Part shown: piece after piece, positions 24,521 to 37,121 of the stretch
Layout: every line of letters begins with the position of its first letter
Numbering within the stretch: position 1 is the stretch's first letter
Source of the DNA: Luidia sarsii
Lineage: Eukaryota; Echinodermata; Asteroidea; Paxillosida; Luidiidae
DNA: 64,000 bases
Reading direction: 5' to 3'
NCBI GenBank assembly: GCA_949987565.1
Contig: OX465103.1
Location: 2,285,045 to 2,349,044, forward strand
Notes under the pieces: generated by a model
The model's input: only the letters and a program-made list of their open reading frames with translations
What the model was told of the DNA's origin: nothing
Database searches by the model: none
Translations under genes and position numbers: made by a program

Positions 24521-25666
24521 ACAACTCATTTACTGCTCAGCTAATACTATAGCCTCATCCATTAGAAGAAAAACAATTGAGAATGTTAAGACGGTGTACG
24601 GGTCAAAAGAGGACAGCTGTACACTGCACTGTATACCGTGTACATGTACAGTACATGTACATGTATTGAATGTGACCTGTTTATCCTTTGGGCTAAAACA
24701 AATGTGCCAAGTACAGTTCACGCACATTGCAATGCCAGTTCAGAAGGGTTGATAGCTACTGGTACATTGTACACACAATGAAGTTGAATGACTCAAATGA
24801 GAGGCAAGTCATTAGATTGGCAATCATCAGAGGTTAGGAGGGTTGCATGGAATGGTGAATAAGTATCTGGAGTTAAAAAAAAGTTCTACATGTTCAGTAC
24901 AGTACAGTGGGACCATCTTTGGGGGAAAAGCACTACAGTACAGGTTCCGGACTGAGGAAGACCATCCAATAATTTGTGGATCTTGGGCCATCCCAGTGAA
25001 CAAAACTGGGGCTTCAGCCTCCATGTACTGTACACATACACGTGAAGTTGTGGACTCGTGGACAATGGGTGAAATTTTATGCAGAAAAACAACACATCTG
25101 ATACAGAAGAGAATGAGGATGAATGGATGATCACCTTTAAATTCAATTGCTTTTCTTCTCTCCCCCAAAATTGCACACTGATCAACTTTTACTCCTCAGA
25201 GAAAGTTGTACCCTACATGCACTATGTCAACAGCCATCGGATCTCCAAATGAAAAAGGGAACAAGAAGTACATGTGTATAGAGGGCTGGCTAGATCCCCT
25301 AGGACAGGAGGACTGTTCATTTGTAATTCAAAGTAAATGCAAGTGGGCAGCGCATGTTTATTCTGAATTGGAAGGCGATGGGGAGTCACAACAGAGTTGC
25401 CCTGTGGGGATGTGGTACATGTATACTGTACGTACAGTGTTGTCTGTAATGATAGTGGCACTGTACAGTTAGTACAGTACAGTACAGTGTGCGATTCAGG
25501 CAGGCATGCATATGGAGAGTGGGACTCTTCCTCCATGGTCGGGCCAAGGAGGGTACAATGTATGTCTGACCATGGAGGCAGACTAGAGACAGGAATCAGA
25601 CCTGGGTTGTACAGTAGGAATGATAAGTGTGGGGGCCCTCCCTGCTGTGGCAGACTTGCAGACGTA

Positions 25667-26783
25667 AGCCCATTTTACACGAGAGCTGTGAACAGGGGTC
25701 CCTTGCGAAGAAATCACATCGATGTCAAGAACACACAGATACTTTGTCGTGTGAAAGTGTATCTCTGTCACCAGACCGCAAGGGTCCCTTGCGAATCTTG
25801 ACAGGGATAGAGACCTCCTCCAAAATTTCGCATCGATGCGAAATCCTTGCGATAAACACCGAGATAGGTCGTGTAAATGCACCCATGCGACGTTCGCAAG
25901 GATATTCGTTCGATCTCGTACTTTTTGTGTTGCTGTCATGCTTTTCGAAAAGTAAATTGGGCATATTCACTTGGCGCATCACAGAGAAGTATGCGTTGAT
26001 ATATCCATGAGGAGCAAACGAACGATCCCCAATGTCATCAAGGCAACAAAATAATTGACGATGAAGATCGTCCCGTGCGACCCCGCAAGCATGGTACACG
26101 ATCGGCCTCATTACGTTGTGTCAGTGTGTCTTGCGTGAGATCGACGTTCTTTTTAAAGCTAACTTCAATGTCTGCACCAGGCCCCAGCATTGCAATAAAA
26201 TGTTTACAAACACCAGACTCAATCATGCCAAGGGTTTCGCGCCCGATCCTGTTTGAATCGAAAAGTTCGTTCGAAAACATTGCACAACACTGCGGCTAGC
26301 TGTGAAGCTAGTTGTGTGCACGGTACAGACGTACAGTACGTGTACGGTACATGTACATGTACTGTGTATATAAAAAAAGTCTGTGGCTGAGTGCCTGCAT
26401 GCACGGGCTGGGAGGAGTGCGTGCGCAGCTTGCTACTGCGAGCTAACTTGACCTTTACTTCGTGCCCAATAATGATTGTTCTTGAAAACTGCCATCATGA
26501 TCGTAACGTCAATTAGACAATTCGCAACGCGGTCGCTGAGCTGAGACTGAGAGCAACACTGGTAAACGTATGCCTCCTTGTAAATAATAGCGCAGTACCA
26601 GCGATACGAATATACATGTAACCTCTGACCTCGCCTCCAAATGCGGTGAAGCAAGGGACGTTTGCGACCGCGCTGCGTTGTCCCGTGTAAATGTCTGCGA
26701 TCAAATCGCAAACGACCATTGCGGCGGACATCCGGCGCCAATTTTCGCAGACATGCGTTTTCAGTGCTCATGTAAAAAGGGCT
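25667..26783. mobile_element. MITE-like element with AGCCC-TTTTACA ends
   Basis: The left end AGCCCATTTTACACGAGAGC and the inverted right end AGCCCTTTTTACATGAGCAC match at most positions. The interior is CpG-bearing, unlike its flanks, and has repeated TCGCATCGATGCGAAATCC and GCGATCAAATCGC palindromes. An ACATGT patch at 26330-26360 interrupts it. The end design resembles that of the 21657-22364 element, suggesting one broad family. Confidence 0.65.
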
Positions 26784-29700
26784 CTGGGTACAGTACTGTC
26801 CACTCAATCACTATCAGCTTCCATAGGCTATATACTGTACAGTAGTGCAACAAGCCTAAACGGTTCCAATTTCTATAGTGGGATTCTCTCCATTTCAGCA
26901 CAGTGGGAGTACTGGAAAGTGTACAACACACTGTATAGCATGAATTCTTTGATTTCAAGCAAACTGAAATCAGGCAATACCTGAAATTGTGCACTCTCTG
27001 AAGTAAACAATTTCCACAGTATGTAGAATGTACAGAATTCCCGGAAAAGAAAGACCTTCCTGTTATTGTTACTGGTGGTATGGGAATATTTTCCTTGGGA
27101 GGAGAGAAACTGTATACAGGTACAGGGACATCTGCATGTACATGTACGTACAGTAGGCCTACATGTACTGTATTCTGAGAAAGTGGATGTTTACAAAGTA
27201 ACAAAACTGTACAGGGTACATGTACAATTGCAAGGTAGCCCTACTGTACATGTACCGGGTACATGTACTGTACATGTACATGTACATACATGTACATGTA
27301 CATGTACTGTACATGTATGTACATGTACATGTAGGCATACAGCACTACAGTGCATAATTAATGTATCAGCAATACTGAATAGATTTCCAATATGGCAGAC
27401 AGTATTGCAATGACAGATGGGGGACTTCTAATGTATGCACTTCTGGGCAGTGGGCAGTCAAATGAAGTGTGAGGGTTCCTGGAAAAACCATCTTAACCAT
27501 GCACATTGTCGCATTTAACCATTCATTCGTCCTTGCATATGTGTACAGTACAAACAGTGGTGTGTACATGTACATTTGTACATGTACATTGTAGGTACTA
27601 CAATGTGTACAGTATGTATGTACACACACCGGACTATATGCCAGACTTAATTTGCATGGAAATAAAATCTGCTACATGTACCAGTATGTATGTACAGTAC
27701 ATGTGCATGTACATGTACATACATGCCCATGTACTGTACATGTATACATGTGCATGTACATGTACATGTACATACATTACATGCACATATACTGTACCAA
27801 GGGGAAATGTGCACATATCCTTGACCTTTTAACTTTGTGAATAAGCATTTTCATCAAGCACAGCAGATGTGCTGTTGTCACATTGTATTAATTGGTCAAC
27901 AAGCTCCAGAGTTTGTGGCCGAAAAAGTAGGGTCACTCAGACAAGCAGAAGCACACATGTACAGTACAGGTACATGTACATCTGCAGGTACACACAATGT
28001 TGTTCTACGTAGATTATGTACAGGTACGTAATACTACGTAATACTACGCACTACAATCTGTATCTTTTTTGTCCAGGCCATGGGATCAGACTACCTGTAC
28101 ATATTCAGTCAATGGTTAGCACCTGCCTGTGAATAACTGGGACACGTACGGGTGGATCAGTTTAATTTCCTCATCTCAAAACAAGATCTACCAGTACATT
28201 GTAATGTAAAGTACGTAAATAAATCCGCTTGAGGCTACATGTACATGTACAGTACATGTACAATTGTATGTATGGAGATTGGAGAACATATCACGCACAC
28301 ACGAAGCAAATATCGCCTTCAGGCCTGCAGATTTATTCAAGAGGTACATGTACATGTACACCTGTACTGTGTTATAATGATACAGCTTTTTTTCAACACT
28401 GGGATTAAACTTTAAAGTCACTTTTCAAAGTCACTTTTCAAAGTCACTTTTCAAAGGTCAAACATTCAAGGTTGCCTTGAACTATTCATGGATTATAGAA
28501 ATGGCATTAGCGACAGCGTACATGTCATGTACTGTACTATGGCGGCGACAGTACATTAGTTCTTGCCCCTGGAGTTTTGAGAATTGAGGTGGCAACGGAT
28601 AATTCCCTCCATGAATGAGTATGGTGGATTGTGAAGAAGCAAGGTTCCATGGGTCACACAGATCGGGCAGGGATCAAGTCTAAAAGCACTGCAATACATG
28701 TACATGTACATGTACGTGTACACTGTACAGTATGGAAGTGGAAGCAGCACAATACTGATAATAGGCACCGGAAGAACCCTTCACACAGCACTGTGTGCAT
28801 GCTGAAGTGCTTTTGCCTTTGCGGTCACAGTTTGGACCCTCAAGTTGGGAAGTTTTTGAGACGATTACTTTCAGGTTGGCCAACTCACGGTTAAGCATAA
28901 GTGCATGTACAGGTACATGTACAGGGGAACCGTGGTAGTTACTACAAGTACAACTTAATACACTGTGTTGTTTTCAATTTCATGTAGGTCAGTGTACATG
29001 TTTGTATATACACACATTGTACATTTATGTTATGGTTAAATGGCAGTTCATTGGTTCATGATGACAAATGTATTGTTGTGTATTAGTCACCCCTAACTAT
29101 CTTCAGCCCACAACTACACATGACTCAATTATCCTGGACCCATTCCAAACTGACCACTGACCACGCTTTCCTAGAAACCTTCTGACCAGACATGCATTGA
29201 AACATGATGACTAAGCCCTCTATCCTCCATCATTTAAGTATTGTATTATAATTATAGGTCACCTACTTCTTTTAGACCACACCCCAACTCCTTAGACTAG
29301 TAATATTAATGTGAGGACCACTCTTGCAAAGGGAGTAAGAGAGTAAGAGAGAAGACAGAACAGTATGTTTATAGATCAGAGTTAAAGTACAATTGCTAGA
29401 TGCTGTGTTGAATGTAATAAATGAATGCTGTATATTGTTGCCACTACATGAGAGTGAACTTAGTCCAATGTGAAAAGTGTGAAAGTCTGAAGATCAAAGC
29501 CTTTCTGATCCCGCAACACAATGTTCAGTATTCTGTGAGAATGGACAATTTACATTATCCCATACAGATACTGTATGGGCTATGCATGGCGATAAGGGGA
29601 TATTAGCAAATTGAACACTGATTAGGCTGGTTTATACCTTAGGAAGGTCACAGACAGATGTCTGAGCAAAGTCTATAATTGGAGTAGGCATAAACAAGTC

Positions 29701-30530
29701 ACATCTATGACAGCCTGCAATTGCATACACGTCCCAGGCCTTCCACGCTGTTCCATATGAATCCCAATTAATATGCCAATCCTTCTCACACTCTCTCTCT
29801 CTCTCTCTCAAAAATAAATTAATCACCCCTACTGGGCCCTGCAGACTGTCACTGCACGCATCAGCTCCCCACGATAAGGCTTCTATGATGACAAGGGGCA
29901 GACTCACTCTAGACGGCCTAGGCTTGGTTTCACCAGACTCCTCGCAATGCCCGCCCAATGGCAAGGCGATGAGCGATGCACAGAATCTACATGACCAGGG
30001 CTCGACCTTAGCGATCGCCCGCTCGCCAAATGCGAGTGAAAACTCCGGCGGACGACCCAAAAATCCTCTGCCAGTCGTCCGGCGGGCGAGTGAAAAATGA
30101 CATTTTTTATATCTTTTTTTTTTTTTTTAACACCACTGTTTTGTGGTGGCATTTGCCGACCAAATCTGCTGTAAAAACGGAGTTAAAAAAAAAGTTAAGG
30201 AAAACCCCTGATGACCTACAGTATTGTGACTATGATGATATCACCATCGTACGTTCAGTTTATAGAAAGACCAGAAGACTTTGTAAGAATCAACCCCCTG
30301 ATAACATTAAGGAGGTCTACATGTGCATACAGTGCACTTCCGCATTCAAGCCACACATGTCCGGAAAAGAGAAGAGAAGAAGAGAAGACATTTCCAATGT
30401 TTTTCAAGAATGTAGAGGTGTTAGTTAATTCCAACTGTGGTTTACATTACAATTATATCTTAAGGTCAGAATCAGATGTCTATTAAGCAATGCAATATGT
30501 TTTGGGCCATAATGTGTCCCTAAGTGTTAA
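26784..30530. other. AT-rich stretch with ACATGT arrays, no gene seen
   Basis: ACATGT arrays at about 27120-27345, 27550-27790 and 28680-28730. A short tandem of AAAGTCACTTTTC lies near 28415-28456. A fragment opening CAGGGCTCGACCTTAGC at 29997 matches the repeat at 3833. No exon with credible splice sites was found. Confidence 0.5.
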
Positions 30531-30532
30531 AT

Positions 30533-30640
30533 CTGCCTTTCAGAAAGGTTCTGCTAGGATCGAAACGCCAGTAGAGTTTTGCATTTTACTCGTAAGTCTT
30601 GTAAGCAGTTTGCAGCAATTTTTGTTTTGTATGAGTGATT
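30533..30640 (+). repeat. Hammerhead-like foldback repeat, single arm
   Basis: CTGCCTTTCAGAAAGGTTC then TGCTAGGATCGAAACGCC, followed by a diverged TTTTGCATTTTACTCGTAAG and GTAAGCAGTTTGCAGCAATT tail. Same order as the copies at 11339 and 62127. Confidence 0.85.
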
Positions 30641-31031
30641 TTGATTTAAAAACAAAAGAAATGAAATCGCACAGCAGTGCCAGCGTGTCGGGGTCAGAGT
30701 GAGGTCAGCCAACTTGAGCACCTCCCCTGTCACCGGCCTCCTGCTCATCAGTCATCGGTTAAGCCGGCTCTTCTCGGAACAGGTTTGGAGGAGACGAAAG
30801 GAGAGAGGAAAGGAGAGCCAAGAGCCACTGCGGCGCTGGGCATTAACCTGTCTGACATTTACCTACAGTTGTATGGTTCTTCCCTCCATTGGGGAGCTTG
30901 TCTCTGGCGCAGATGGGCTATCAATCTCACTAGCCGGCTGCCTGCGCCGCACAGTCAGTCACACGGCCCATTCTGAGGCAATGGATCAGCTGCCGCACTG
31001 ATCTGTTTTTCTGTAACCACTTCCCGCCGGG

Positions 31032-32465
31032 CCCCCCGAATTCAGAGTGATACTGGTGTTGCAATATGACGGACCCTCCAAATTCAGAGTGATACTGGTG
31101 TTGCAATATGACGGGCCCTCCAAATTCAGATTGATACTGGTGTTGCAATATGACGGGCCCCCCGAATTCAGAGTGATACTGGTGTTGTAATATGACGGGC
31201 CCTCCGAATTCAGAGTGATACTGGTGTTGCAATATGACGGGCCCTCTGAATTCAGAGTGATACTGGTGTTGCAATATGACGGGCCCTCTGAATTCAGAGT
31301 GATACTGGTGTTGTAATATGACGGGCCCTCTGAATTCAGAGTGATACTGGTGTTGCAATATGACGGACCCTCCAAATTCAGAGTGATACTGGTGTTGTAA
31401 TATGACGGGCCCTCTGAATTCAGATTGATACTGGTGTTGCAATATGACAGGCCCTCTGAATTCAGAGTGATACTGGTGTTGCAATATGACGGGCCCTCCG
31501 AATTCAGAGTGATACTGGTGTTGTAATATGACGGGCCCTCTGAATTCAGAGTGATACTGGTGTTGCAATATGACGGGCCCTCTGAATTCAGAGTGATACT
31601 GGTGTTGTAATATGACGGACCCTCTGAATTCAGAGTGATACTGATGTTGCAATATGACAGGCCCTCCGAATTCAGACTGATACTGGTGTTGCAATATGAC
31701 GGACCCTCTGAATTCAGATTGATACTGGTGTTGCAATATGACGGGCCCTCTGAATTCAGAGTGATACTGATGTTGTAATATGACGGGCCCTCCGAATTCA
31801 GATTGATACTGGTGTTGCAATATGACAGGCCCTCTGAATTCAGATTGATACTGGTGTTGCAATATGACGGGCCCTCTGAATTCAGACTGATACTGGTGTT
31901 GCAATATGACGGGCCCTCTGAATTCAGAGTGATACTGGTGTTGTAATATGACGGACCCTCTGAATTCAGAGTGATACTGGTGTTGTAATATGACGGGCCC
32001 TCCGAATTCAGATTGATACTGGTGTTGCAATATGACAGGCCCTCTGAATTCAGATTGATACTGGTGTTGCAATATGACGGACCCTCTGAATTCAGATTGA
32101 TACTGGTGTTGCAATATGACGGGCCCTCCGAATTCAGATTGATACTGGTGTTGTAATATGACAGGCCCTCCAAATTCAGAGTGATACCGGTGTTGCAATA
32201 TGACGGGCCCTCTGAATTCAGAGTGATACTGGTGTTGTAATATGACGGGCCCTCTGAATTCAGAGTGATACTGGTGTTGTAATATGACGGGCCCTCTGAA
32301 TTCAGAGTGATACTGGTGTTGTAATATGACAGGCCCTCTGAATTCAGAGTGATACTGGTGTTGCAATATGACGGGCCCTCTGAATTAAGAGTGATACTGA
32401 TGTTGCAACATGACGGGCCCTCCGAATTCAGATTGATACTGGTGTTGCAATATGACGGCCCTCTG
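31032..32465. repeat. 42-bp minisatellite, about 34 units
   Basis: The unit carries GTGATACTGGTGTTGCAATA, TGACGGGCCCT and the palindrome CTCTGAATTCAGAG (EcoRI core). The 42-bp period is a multiple of three, so two minus-strand frames stay open for ~480-500 codons with 14-residue repeats (cores EFRGPVILQHQ and NSEGPSY). Substitutions are concentrated at a few positions (GGGCC/GGACC, GTTGC/GTTGT, GAGTG/GATTG). There is no splice signal, start context or conserved domain to support coding, so I call it satellite DNA. Confidence 0.95.
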
Positions 32466-32916
32466 AAACCGGACCCACTATTGTCCAAATTTTAAACAAA
32501 GACTCTTTTCAGCCTAGAAGTTCAACAAAGCAATACAGTGCAGATAATCCCTTGACAAAAGCCACACTGCTAGGTTTGACTCACTTGTACACATACTACA
32601 TTGTGTGTTGTAGTTTACTCTTATTGAGTTTTCCCAAACCACTTTAGGCCTGTCAGTTTTACATCAACATCACAGTAACTTAACAGGGACATCAGCTTGC
32701 ATACTTGGCATTTCCACTGCTTAATTTGGCCATTCTTGAGGGAGATCGTGGAACTTTTGACAAGATGTACAATACAACTACAAGTCCAACGGGAACATGG
32801 CTTTAGACTAGAGTGGACAGTGGACACTGTGGTGGCCTACATTAGCTGGGCACTAGACAAAATAGCTCAACTTGAAGCCCGACTATGAAGCTGTCTAGTG
32901 CAGTGCATGTACTTAC

Positions 32917-32970
32917 TCTGGCCTTTTCAGGTCCTGCCTGGGCTTCATCAGAAGCATAGAGATCCAACAT
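32917..32970 (-). CDS. Possible short alternative first exon
   Basis: ATG at 32970 (context GAGCCATGT) opens 18 codons, MLDLYASDEAQAGPEKAR, ending in phase 0 at AGA/GTAAGT; the donor hexamer is consensus, with A rather than G before it. The frame stays open upstream to another ATG at 33051. Strand and phase fit splicing to 615-773, over 32 kb away. No homology was recognised, and the chance of a random match is appreciable. Confidence 0.3.
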
Positions 32971-33133
32971 GGCTCCGACGAGTGGAAAAAGCCTAGTTTC
33001 AGATAATAACCAAACCAAATGCTCCGAGCTGGCCGGGCAATGTCTTTTCAACCAATGAGTGTACTACATGTACCCACATGTAGGACAATGATGTTTCCAT
33101 TTACAAAGTTTCAAAAACCTCCAGCCTCCAGCA

Positions 33134-33212
33134 ATGAGGGTGCAGTTACCGGGTACGTTGAGCGCTAGTGTACTACTGGTGCTGACATTGTGCTTTGCCT
33201 TTGCTCATGACA
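33134..33212 (+). CDS. Possible signal-peptide exon
   Basis: ATG at 33134 starts MRVQLPGTLSASVLLVLTLC followed by FAFAHD, a typical secretory signal with a hydrophobic core of about 14 residues, then a GTAGGT donor at 33213. No downstream exon on the plus strand was identified, so this may be chance. Confidence 0.25.
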
Positions 33213-33399
33213 GTAGGTCACTCAAAGTACACGGCAGAAACAAAGCCACCAGACTGGGAAACAGGGAGGAAGAGCACTGGAGAGGATATGCAAATTCTGA
33301 AGTCCATTTACATGTATTTTTGTGTGTGTGTGTTGGGGAGTTAACCAAGGCCAAATACAGTGACCTAACATGATTTGCAATATTACTAGTACAGGTACA

Positions 33400-33820
33400 C
33401 CTTGTATGTACATGCACATGTATACAGAATACGGCACACGTGTACTGTATGTGGAAGTTCAGTTCTCTGTAGCAACCAGCATACAAAGATACACGTACAA
33501 TGTACAATGTACAAATACCTTACATACATGTACAAGTACATGTACAGTGTGTCCCCTACAGTATAATGTACAAGTACAGTTTACCTGTACATATGTGCAG
33601 TGTGCATGCAGACACTACTGTACACTTACATGTAACTCTGGTTTCATAAATGATGGCCCTTGCATAAATTGCTGGCGGGTGGCTGGGTCACTGACTTCCT
33701 ATGAGGTTCAGGAGTGTGCATGTCTTTGTGAACTTATACAGTATATTACAGGTATGTACAGTACATGTACGTGCATACATGTACATTTGTACACTGTACA
33801 CTCTACATGTGTACTTTAAT
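33400..33820. repeat. ACATGT-type microsatellite
   Basis: Scattered TGTACATG/ACAAGTACATG units. Similar arrays lie at 34180-34310 and 34860-35140. Confidence 0.8.
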
Positions 33821-33869
33821 ATCACTGTGCATCCCCTACATTGCATACACGTAGTACATCAGAACATAT

Positions 33870-34125
33870 GTGACCCGGCACAGCGACATGAGGAATATCC
33901 CACCAAAACACTTTTCGAGTAAACAACGCCTAAAGTCAAAGTATCTTCTCAATTCGATCAAAAATCAATTTATTACCGGTATTTTTTTTTTTTTTTAAGA
34001 AAGTTAATGTATTGGAGGAAAATTTTGATATCATTTGAAAGTTAATGGTACACTCTGTCACATCATAAGAAAATCTCAAAGTCTCACAAGTGGGGGTTAT
34101 TTCTCATTATGATGTGCCGGGTCAC
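33870..34125 (+). mobile_element. GTGACCCGGCAC-ended element, copy a
   Basis: A 256-bp element with inverted ends GTGACCCGGCAC and GTGCCGGGTCAC, flanked by ATAT on both sides. It begins AGCGACATGAGGAATAT, includes TCGAGTAAACAACGCCTAAA, has a T-rich middle, then TTTGATATCATTTGAAAGTT, and ends CTCATTATG before the terminus. Five further copies lie in the window. Confidence 0.9.
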
Positions 34126-35220
34126 ATATGTACAGTACTCACTAGTACTGTGCAGTGTTGTGTTTACAACTTTACAGAATATGTACATGTACCAGTGCTT
34201 GTAGTGTACATGTACATGTACACTGGACATGTACAACATAGCACTGTAATATGCAACACTCGAGAACAAACTACATGTACACAATGTACATGTACAGTAC
34301 ATTGTGTAACAAATCGACCCTACAGCTGTAACACAGCTCTTCTAGGCCCTCTTACACCCAACTGAATTAGTCAATTACTTTGGTTGAGAACACTGAATAC
34401 GAACAGACAGGAAGACATGACATGATTACCAGGGATACTACGTATTCACATGACTCTAGATACGCACATCACAGCACACGTGCATTGCGGACTGTACAGT
34501 GGGGCATAAGCTCACCTTTAGCTGAACCAACTGCAGTGCATTACTAATCAATCTGATAACAAGAAATTATCATAGGATGGGGCCTGGGCTTGATGATAGC
34601 AACTAATACAGATACATACATGTACGTACAAGTACAGCGAGAACAGAACTACTAGGCCTGACATGTCAATCCTAGTGGGATACATGTATGTCCCATTCTG
34701 CCTTTGAAACTCTCCAGCTACATTTAGATCTAAACAAAATCAGGCCCTACAAATTTCTGAGATGTGTGATGTTAGTCATTCCAGTCAATAAGTGAATCAT
34801 TTCTGCATCACTGCGAGTTAGAATAATTTTTTGCTGTGACCCCAAGTCCTGACATGTATACAATGTACTGTACATGTTCACAATGTACTGTACATGTACA
34901 TGTACACAATGTACTGTAGATGTATGTACCGGTCCAGTAGTACATGTACATGTACATACATGTATACAGTGTGTATGTAGTTTATTACTGCAGTAAATGT
35001 ACTGTACACTGTACATGTACATGTACATGTCCTGGTACAGTTGTACAGTATGTACTGTACACGTACAGTGTACATGTACATGTACATGTACATACAGTAC
35101 ATGTACACGTATACAGTACATGTACATTGTACAGTTTGTACAGTATTGACTATTGGTGCTTACTGTATTGATGAGGTTAGTAACACTGTTTTCTGTTGTG
35201 ATGTCACACCCCCCCCCCCC

Positions 35221-35420
35221 CGCAATAATTGGCAGCCCCTCGAAAAGATGGCGGTTTGCGGGAACGCAAATTCAACCACTGAATTCCATGATTACTCCCT
35301 CTTTATGAAACTCATATAGGTGAGTAGCACATAGGTAATTGTACAATGTAGGTTGTTTTTAACACCCAATCAGATAAGCCAAAATTTTTCTCTGGGTTTC
35401 ATTCCCCTTTAAGCCTACAA
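35221..35420 (+). repeat. Dispersed repeat, inverted partner of 63350-63540
   Basis: About 200 bp with GAAAAGATGGCGGTTTGCGG, ACTGAATTCCATGATTACTC, CACATAGGTAATTGTACAAT and TCTCTGGGTTTCATTCCCCT. The same words occur in reverse complement and order at 63350-63540. A 15-C run precedes it. This is a mobile-element fragment of unknown class. Confidence 0.85.
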
Positions 35421-36348
35421 AAAACCCAATACTGTATGTACAATGTACATGAACATGTAGCATGACAGAAGTCCGATTGTGCCAGGTTTGACACGATTGT
35501 TTAGCGAGTTTTGAGAATGGCACATTTATTCACAAACCCCTGTGTGATGGTCATGCGCAGTGAAAAGTGGCACGGTGCAAAGCATCGATTGCAATCCCAA
35601 ACTGCATCAAACATCAAGCGATCATCTTAACCTTCTTCAAACAGAAACAGCACATAGAGACATTGTGTTCACGAGTTAATCTAAGCTAATGTGACCCAAT
35701 GACCTGTAACGACAGCGAAGACATAATTATATGGTTTATCATCAACCTGAGCTACATTATCCTAAGTAAATTGTACACACATTACCCAATACATTATAAT
35801 CAGGGATCAAAGTAGGCAGTGTGGCAACAGCCTTGTAGCAAAAACAAAAACAAACAAAAAACACATTTTTTTTAAGTAATTCATTTTTTCTCTCTGTAAG
35901 TGAATATTAAAATCTCACTCATAATTGCGATCCAAATTGTAGTACATGTACATGTACCATGACTACTGTCGTGCGTTCCACCCCCCCCCCCCCGAAACAG
36001 AGGTATACATTTACATGCATAATCATATGCCCTTCCAAAGATTCTATCCTTGATTATCCATTGAAAATGCATCCTACTATGACAGCGAATCCATTAAAGT
36101 GTCTGTGAAGATTGGCCAGGTCTCAAGTCTCAACGTAACTGCCAAAGGGCCAGCCAGTCCCTCTCCATGAAGGGAGTCGGTAGTCAGCCGCTGTGATTTC
36201 TTCTTTCCACATCCACCTTTTTCTTAAAACAGAAATCTGTGAAATGTGTTTGGCCAATCGGATGCTGAACACTGAAAATCAGAGTACAAATCATTCACGG
36301 TATGAGCACCATACACTGAAATGTGAACGGAGGGTGTTCAACAGACAA

Positions 36349-36403
36349 TCTAAATAATCTAATATTAAAGACCCTTAGCATCTTTAACATTAGATTATTT
36401 AGA
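36349..36403. repeat. 23-bp stem inverted repeat
   Basis: TCTAAATAATCTAATATTAA plus AGA pairs with its inverted copy across a 9-nt loop, with one mismatch. It lies alone in AT-rich DNA. It could be the core of a small foldback element or a transcribed hairpin. Confidence 0.85.
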
Positions 36404-36796
36404 GACCAGAGCCCTACACATAACACATACAGTATCTAGTGCATGTAATAGAGGAGACACTGTACATACAGTATACCTTTTGATTATTTATATACATACA
36501 TGTACAGTACATGTGTACAATTGTAGCTACAGACTGGGCACAGTATTCATCCTTTCACAATGTTTGGGGTAAAAATAAGGTGAAACAGTGCTTCATTAAT
36601 ATAAAACGGGAAAAACACCTTACACGATTGATAGTTTGATACCATGCAACCAATACAGAATCATACTGTAGCTAGTGTAAGCTTGCTCTATGGCGTAAGA
36701 TACTGTAGTGTGCACGACCTCATTGCAAATCATTCCCTCGTTGCTCGTTGCACACGCATACAAAAAACACATACTGTGCATCTTCTTCATCAGTAC

Positions 36797-36841
36797 CTGA
36801 TTGAAGTGGCCAGACAGCATCGGTGAGTTTTGGCTCTGCAT
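36797..36841 (-). CDS. Candidate alternative first exon (AHCYL-like gene)
   Basis: ATG at 36841 (context AAAATGC, A at -3) opens 15 codons, MQSQNSPMLSGHFNQ, ending in phase 0 at CAG/GTACTG. The frame extends upstream to ATG at 36964, giving 56 codons (MTRIVAVAARVWREREASAG at the start). Directly upstream is the most promoter-like GC-rich region of the left half. Phase and strand match the regulatory exon at 615-773, which would need an intron of about 36 kb. It could equally be a separate gene or chance. Confidence 0.4.
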
Positions 36842-37089
36842 TTTTTCCCCGTCCGCCCCTCCGTCCGCACTTGCCCGGTTGCCGACTGTACTACATGTAC
36901 CACTGCCTGCACTGGCCTCTCGTTCTCTCCACACGCGTGCAGCCACGGCGACGATCCGTGTCACAGCTTGTCCATCTGACCCACTCCCGGAGAGAAGTAA
37001 TAGCTACGGTACTCCCTCACCTACTGCGGCAGTGATTTCCCTCGCATACCTACTGGCTATGATAGTCTACTCGTCTCTCCTCCTCCTCT

Positions 37090-37121
<32 letters not shown>

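Noticed and set aside
23247..24529. ~400-residue Pro/Leu/Ser-rich minus-strand frames
   Set aside because: Purely compositional translation of a GGGA polypurine array.
31032..32465. CRISPR-like array (regular repeats)
   Set aside because: The repeats are contiguous with no unique spacers, and the context is eukaryotic.
30930..32488. Two ~480-500-codon overlapping minus-strand reading frames
   Set aside because: They are products of a 42-bp minisatellite whose period is a multiple of three. There is no domain, splice signal or codon-position bias to support a protein.
33871..34125. Possible bidirectional regulatory element with GGCAC palindromic ends
   Set aside because: Five more copies with flanking direct repeats show it is a mobile element.
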